64,000 bases of DNA from assembly GCA_966250335.1 (NCBI GenBank), contig CBINGZ010000030.1, positions 1-64,000 of the forward strand. Direction: 5' to 3'. Source of the stretch: OLB7 sp966250335 (GTDB lineage: Bacteria > Bacteroidota > Ignavibacteria > OLB7). Positions 60,857-64,000 of this stretch are shown piece by piece. A model generated the notes under the pieces. That model did no database searches, was not told the DNA's origin, and saw only the letters and a program-made list of their open reading frames with translations. Every line of letters begins with the position of its first letter. Positions within the stretch are counted from its first letter, which is position 1. The translations under genes and the position numbers were made by a program.

Positions 60857-62308
60857 CTAGTGGCCCTCTTCCTTTCCCTTCTCCACATGGAGAAGTTCAC
60901 GCATCTCGAAGATCGAGATCAGCGGCAGGAACCGGATGAAGAGGAAGAAGAGCGTCAGGAACAGTCCAATCGTTCCGATATATGTGGACCAGTCCCAGAA
61001 CGTCGGAACATACATATCCCAGGACGATGGAACGAAGTCGCGATGAAGGCTCGTGACGATGATCACGAAACGCTCCAGCCACATTCCGACATTGATGACG
61101 ATGGAGACGATCCAGAGCGGCACCGTGCTGGTGCGGAAGCGACGCAGCCAGAGGACCTGCGGGATCAGCACGTTGCAGAGGATCAGCAGCCAGTAGGTGT
61201 AGCCGTACGGGCCGGTCATCCGGTTGACGATCATCGCCCACTCGTACTCGCTGCCGCTGTACCACGCCATGAACGCCTCCATCGCGTAGCCGTAGCCGAC
61301 CACCAGCCCCATCGCCAGCATCACCTTGGAGATGTTGTTCAGGTGACGGAGCGTGATGAAGTCCTGCAGACCGTACGCTCTGCGGAGCGGGATCGCCAGG
61401 GTCAGCACCATCGCGAAGCCGGAGTAGATGGCCCCGGCGACGAAGTATGGAGGGAAGATCGTGGCGTGCCAGCCGGGGATCACCGAGACCGCGAAGTCGA
61501 AACCGACGATCGTGTGCACCGAGAGGACCAGCGGCGTGGCCAGACCGGCCAGCAGCAGATAGGTGGTCGTGTAGCGCTTCCAGTGAACGGCGGAGCCGCG
61601 CCAGCCAAGGGCGATCAGCCCGTAGAAGGCGCGCGCGAAACGCTTCTGCGCGCGGTCGCGCAGCGTCGCAAGGTCGGGGATCAGTCCCACGTACCAGAAG
61701 AGGAACGAAACGGTGGCGTAGGTCGACACCGCGAAGACGTCCCACAGGAGCGGGCTTCTGAACTGCGGCCACATATCCATCGTGTTGGGATAGGGAAGCA
61801 GCCAGTAGAAGAGATGCGGACGTCCCAGATGGAGAATGGGGAACATGCCGGCGCAGGCGACGGCGAAGAGGGTCATCGCCTCGGCGAACCTGTTGATCGA
61901 TGTTCGCCAGTCCTGCCTGAGAAGCAGAAGCACGGCGGAGATCAGCGTTCCGGCGTGGCCGATACCGACCCACCAGACGAAGTTGATGATATCGAATCCC
62001 CATCCGACCGGGATATTGATACCCCAGATGCCGATACCCTCCACGAAGAGGTATCCCACCGAATAGAGGAAGAGGTTCAGCAGCAGGAACGAGATCCCGA
62101 AGCCGATCATCCAGCCGCGCTTGGTCTTCCTGCGCAGGACGATCGCGCTGATCTTGTCGGTGATCGAACCGTAGCTCAGCCGGGGACCGAGCACCGAAAA
62201 GGCAGGGTCGATCGAGGAAGGAAGGAGCGCGCCGGTATCGGCGTCCCGTACCGGGGCCTTTCCCCCCATCATTTCCTGTTCGCCGATTCTCGTATCGTCT
62301 TTAGACAT
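60857..62308 (-). CDS. actC: Alternative complex III subunit ActC (NrfD/PsrC-like)
   Basis: A 483-residue inner-membrane protein with about ten helices of the NrfD/polysulfide-reductase type. Typical motifs: GINIPVGWGFDIINFVWWVG, HAGTLISAVLLLLRQDWR, VPGWHATIFPPYFVAGAIYSG-like PGWHATIFPPYFVAGA, and MWLERFVIIVTSLHRDF near the end. It binds quinol and passes electrons to the iron-sulfur subunit ActB. Its start overlaps the end of actB by 8 bp. Confidence 0.95.
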   Translation of the reverse strand: MSKDDTRIGEQEMMGGKAPVRDADTGALLPSSIDPAFSVLGPRLSYGSITDKISAIVLRRKTKRGWMIGFGISFLLLNLFLYSVGYLFVEGIGIWGINIPVGWGFDIINFVWWVGIGHAGTLISAVLLLLRQDWRTSINRFAEAMTLFAVACAGMFPILHLGRPHLFYWLLPYPNTMDMWPQFRSPLLWDVFAVSTYATVSFLFWYVGLIPDLATLRDRAQKRFARAFYGLIALGWRGSAVHWKRYTTTYLLLAGLATPLVLSVHTIVGFDFAVSVIPGWHATIFPPYFVAGAIYSGFAMVLTLAIPLRRAYGLQDFITLRHLNNISKVMLAMGLVVGYGYAMEAFMAWYSGSEYEWAMIVNRMTGPYGYTYWLLILCNVLIPQVLWLRRFRTSTVPLWIVSIVINVGMWLERFVIIVTSLHRDFVPSSWDMYVPTFWDWSTYIGTIGLFLTLFFLFIRFLPLISIFEMRELLHVEKGKEEGH

Positions 62309-64000
62309 TGTTCTCTGTCGTTACCAGATCAGGATTGGGATTCCGCAGCTTTGCGAGATAACTGGTGCGCGGCTTGGTGTTGAGCTCCGCGAGCATCGCG
62401 TAGTTCAACTGTGTCCTCTTCACCTCGGCGATCCTGCTCTCCTTGTCGTTGATGTTGCCGAAGATGATCGCCTCGGTCGGGCAGACCGCCTGGCAGGCCG
62501 TCACGACCTCGCCGTCACGGATCGCGCGGTCCTCCTTCTTCGCCTCGATGCGCGCCAGATTGATCCGCTGCACGCAGTAGGTGCACTTCTCCATCATGCC
62601 GCGGTTCCGGACCGTCACGTCCGGGTTCTTCTGCAGCTTCAGGCTCGGCGTGTTCTTGTCGGTATACTGGAAGAAGTTGAAGCGCCGGACCTTGTACGGA
62701 CAGTTGTTCGAGCAGTACTTGGTCCCCACGCAGCGGTTGTAGACCATCTCGTTCAGCCCCTCGTCGCTGTGGACGGTGGCTCCCACGGGACAGACCACCT
62801 CGCACGGGGCCGCCTCGCAGTGCATGCAGGTGAGCGGCTGGTAATGGACCTGCGGGGCGTAGAGGTCTCCCTCGAAATATCGGTCCACGCGGATCCAGTG
62901 CATCTCACGTCCCATCCCCACTTCCTTCTTGCCGACGACCGGGATGTTGTTCTCGGCCTGGCACGCGATGGTGCAGGCGTTGCATCCGGTGCAGGCGGTC
63001 AGGTCGATCGCCATCCCCCATGCGTAGCCGTCGTAGACGTAGTCGGGATAGAGGGAGACATAGGGCTGGTTGCCGTGCTCCATCTCCCTGACGAAGTCGG
63101 GGTTGCTCCGGAAACCCTCGGCCGTGCCGGCCCGCAGGATGTTCCGCCCCTCGAAACTGTAGTGGTCCTGCACGGTGACGAGTTCGTAGAACTCGCCGGT
63201 CTTCCGCATCTCCAGTCCAAGCCCGAACCAGGGGTTGGAGGAGGTACGGATGAGATTGGCGTTGAACCCGGTGCCGTTCCCCACGCGGCCGGCGCGTGTG
63301 CGGCCGTAGCCGAGCGTGAGGGTCACGGCCTGGGCGGGATGTCCCGGCACGATCCATATCGGCGCCGTCATCTTCCGTCCCTGGTAGGTGAGCTCCACCA
63401 CGTCGCCGTTCTGCACATCGTACTCCTTGGCGGTCGCGGGGCTCACGAGGGCGGCGTTATCCCACACGATCAGGCTGAGGGGCCTGGGGAGCTCCTGCAG
63501 CCACCCGTTGTTGGAGTACTGGCCGTCCCACACCGAGGCGTCGGGGCGGAAATTGATCTCGAGCCCGGCGGCCGAGGGAGCGGGGGATGGGATAAGCTTC
63601 ACCGCCCCGTCGCCCGATACCGGCGCGGAGGTCGCCGCGGCGCCGCCGACGATCCCGTCGTGCAGCACCTTCTGCCACGACTTCTCGAAGTCCCCTTCGA
63701 TCCTGCCGTTCCAGTAGGCGCGAACGATATCGTGCCCCGATGTTCCGGACGTTCCCGAAAGCATCGCAACCAGCTCATGGATCGACCGGCTGTCGTAGAG
63801 CGGGGCGATGAGCGGCTGGATGATCGTGGTCGTCCCGTCGAAGGCGCGGGCATCGCTCCAGATCTCCATCGAGTGGGATGCGGGGAGATGCCAGTGGCTG
63901 AGCCATGCGGTCTCGTCGTTGTAGAGCCCGTAATGAACGCGGAAGGGGACCTTATCGATCGCCTTCTCGAACTCGAGGTCGACCGGGGCGCTGTAGACCG
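62301..64000 (-). CDS. actB: Alternative complex III subunit ActB, N-terminal part outside window
   Basis: The frame is open to the right edge (566 codons seen), so an internal ATG at 63869 is not the start. The first visible part (HYGLYNDETAWLSHWHLPASH, then GGAAATSAP, VELTYQGRKMTAPIWIVPGH) belongs to the molybdopterin-oxidoreductase-like domain, which in ActB lacks the cofactor. From about 62990 leftward is the ferredoxin-like domain with four cysteine clusters: CTGCNACTIACQAENN, CMHCEAAPCEVVCP, CVGTKYCSNNCPYKVRR and CTYCVQRI with CQAVCPTEAI. These bind three 4Fe-4S and one 3Fe-4S centre in the known enzyme. It is the electron-transfer core of quinol:cytochrome c oxidoreductase. Confidence 0.95.
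   Translation of the reverse strand, partial: VYSAPVDLEFEKAIDKVPFRVHYGLYNDETAWLSHWHLPASHSMEIWSDARAFDGTTTIIQPLIAPLYDSRSIHELVAMLSGTSGTSGHDIVRAYWNGRIEGDFEKSWQKVLHDGIVGGAAATSAPVSGDGAVKLIPSPAPSAAGLEINFRPDASVWDGQYSNNGWLQELPRPLSLIVWDNAALVSPATAKEYDVQNGDVVELTYQGRKMTAPIWIVPGHPAQAVTLTLGYGRTRAGRVGNGTGFNANLIRTSSNPWFGLGLEMRKTGEFYELVTVQDHYSFEGRNILRAGTAEGFRSNPDFVREMEHGNQPYVSLYPDYVYDGYAWGMAIDLTACTGCNACTIACQAENNIPVVGKKEVGMGREMHWIRVDRYFEGDLYAPQVHYQPLTCMHCEAAPCEVVCPVGATVHSDEGLNEMVYNRCVGTKYCSNNCPYKVRRFNFFQYTDKNTPSLKLQKNPDVTVRNRGMMEKCTYCVQRINLARIEAKKEDRAIRDGEVVTACQAVCPTEAIIFGNINDKESRIAEVKRTQLNYAMLAELNTKPRTSYLAKLRNPNPDLVTTENNV

Noticed and set aside
1..64000. tRNA, rRNA, insertion sequences, integrase or attachment sites
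   Set aside because: I looked through the gene-free stretches and saw no tRNA-like cloverleaf, rRNA motif, transposase or integrase gene; the cassette array therefore shows no sign of a mobile element carrying it.

Overview
The window is about 60% GC and reads as a chromosome segment of an aerobic bacterium of the Fibrobacterota-Chlorobiota-Bacteroidota (FCB) group. The evidence is five proteins with the C-terminal sorting domain of the type IX secretion system (T9SS), an Oar-like TonB-dependent receptor, promoter boxes close to the Bacteroidota TAnnTTTG type, and an alternative complex III plus caa3 oxidase cluster like that of Rhodothermus. An Ignavibacteria/Kapaibacteriota-like or Rhodothermota-like host fits best. 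That placement is inference, because no rRNA or tRNA gene is present.

Layout. 1-2931 (minus): an RHS/YD-type surface protein running off the left edge, preceded in its operon by a T9SS cargo protein. 3376-7705 (plus): a compact cyanophycin operon with one cyanophycin synthetase between two different cyanophycinases. 7811-14223: stress and redox genes (DUF892 ferritin-like protein, SRPBCC membrane protein, zinc alcohol dehydrogenase, Gfo/Idh/MocA oxidoreductase, PQQ-type sugar dehydrogenase lipoprotein, and convergent manganese catalase). 14504-17680: prolyl-tRNA synthetase, YjbQ protein, a lipoprotein and a SnoaL-like protein. 18318-22985 (minus): a YnjBCD-like ABC importer whose last gene is a radical SAM enzyme. 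23130-27025 (minus): a TonB receptor and a GT-A/DUF2064 protein. 27152-28750: peptide chain release factor 3.

28907-48572 is the striking part: four tandem copies of a two-gene cassette. Each copy has a small secreted protein (about 177 residues, GTVGQ...GFW head and T9SS tail) followed by a giant secreted protein built from 15-residue (45-bp) GGG-x-x-N repeats resembling the YadA head. I count about 21, 60, 55 and 65 repeats. Each cassette starts with the same promoter-like element: TACCTAA-type half-sites repeated 11 bp apart, with a TATnTTT box exactly 40 nt after the first half-site. Each ends in a strong hairpin terminator. A decayed fifth copy, with only the C-terminal end and its own terminator left, lies between cassettes 3 and 4. 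Just beyond the array is a TPR-LuxR (GerE-type) regulator whose upstream region holds a fifth, perfect TACCTAA direct repeat. Together these suggest a dedicated, co-regulated surface-fibre or adhesin locus with its own regulator, which appears to evolve by cassette and repeat duplication.

51335-52603 (minus): two lipoproteins, one SNase-like and one beta-barrel-like. 52934-64000 (minus): one respiratory operon, actB(partial)-actC-actD-actE-actF-small membrane protein-SCO-coxB(cytochrome c fused)-coxA(A2 type)-coxC-coxD. It encodes quinol:cytochrome c oxidoreductase and the terminal oxidase and ends in a clear terminator.
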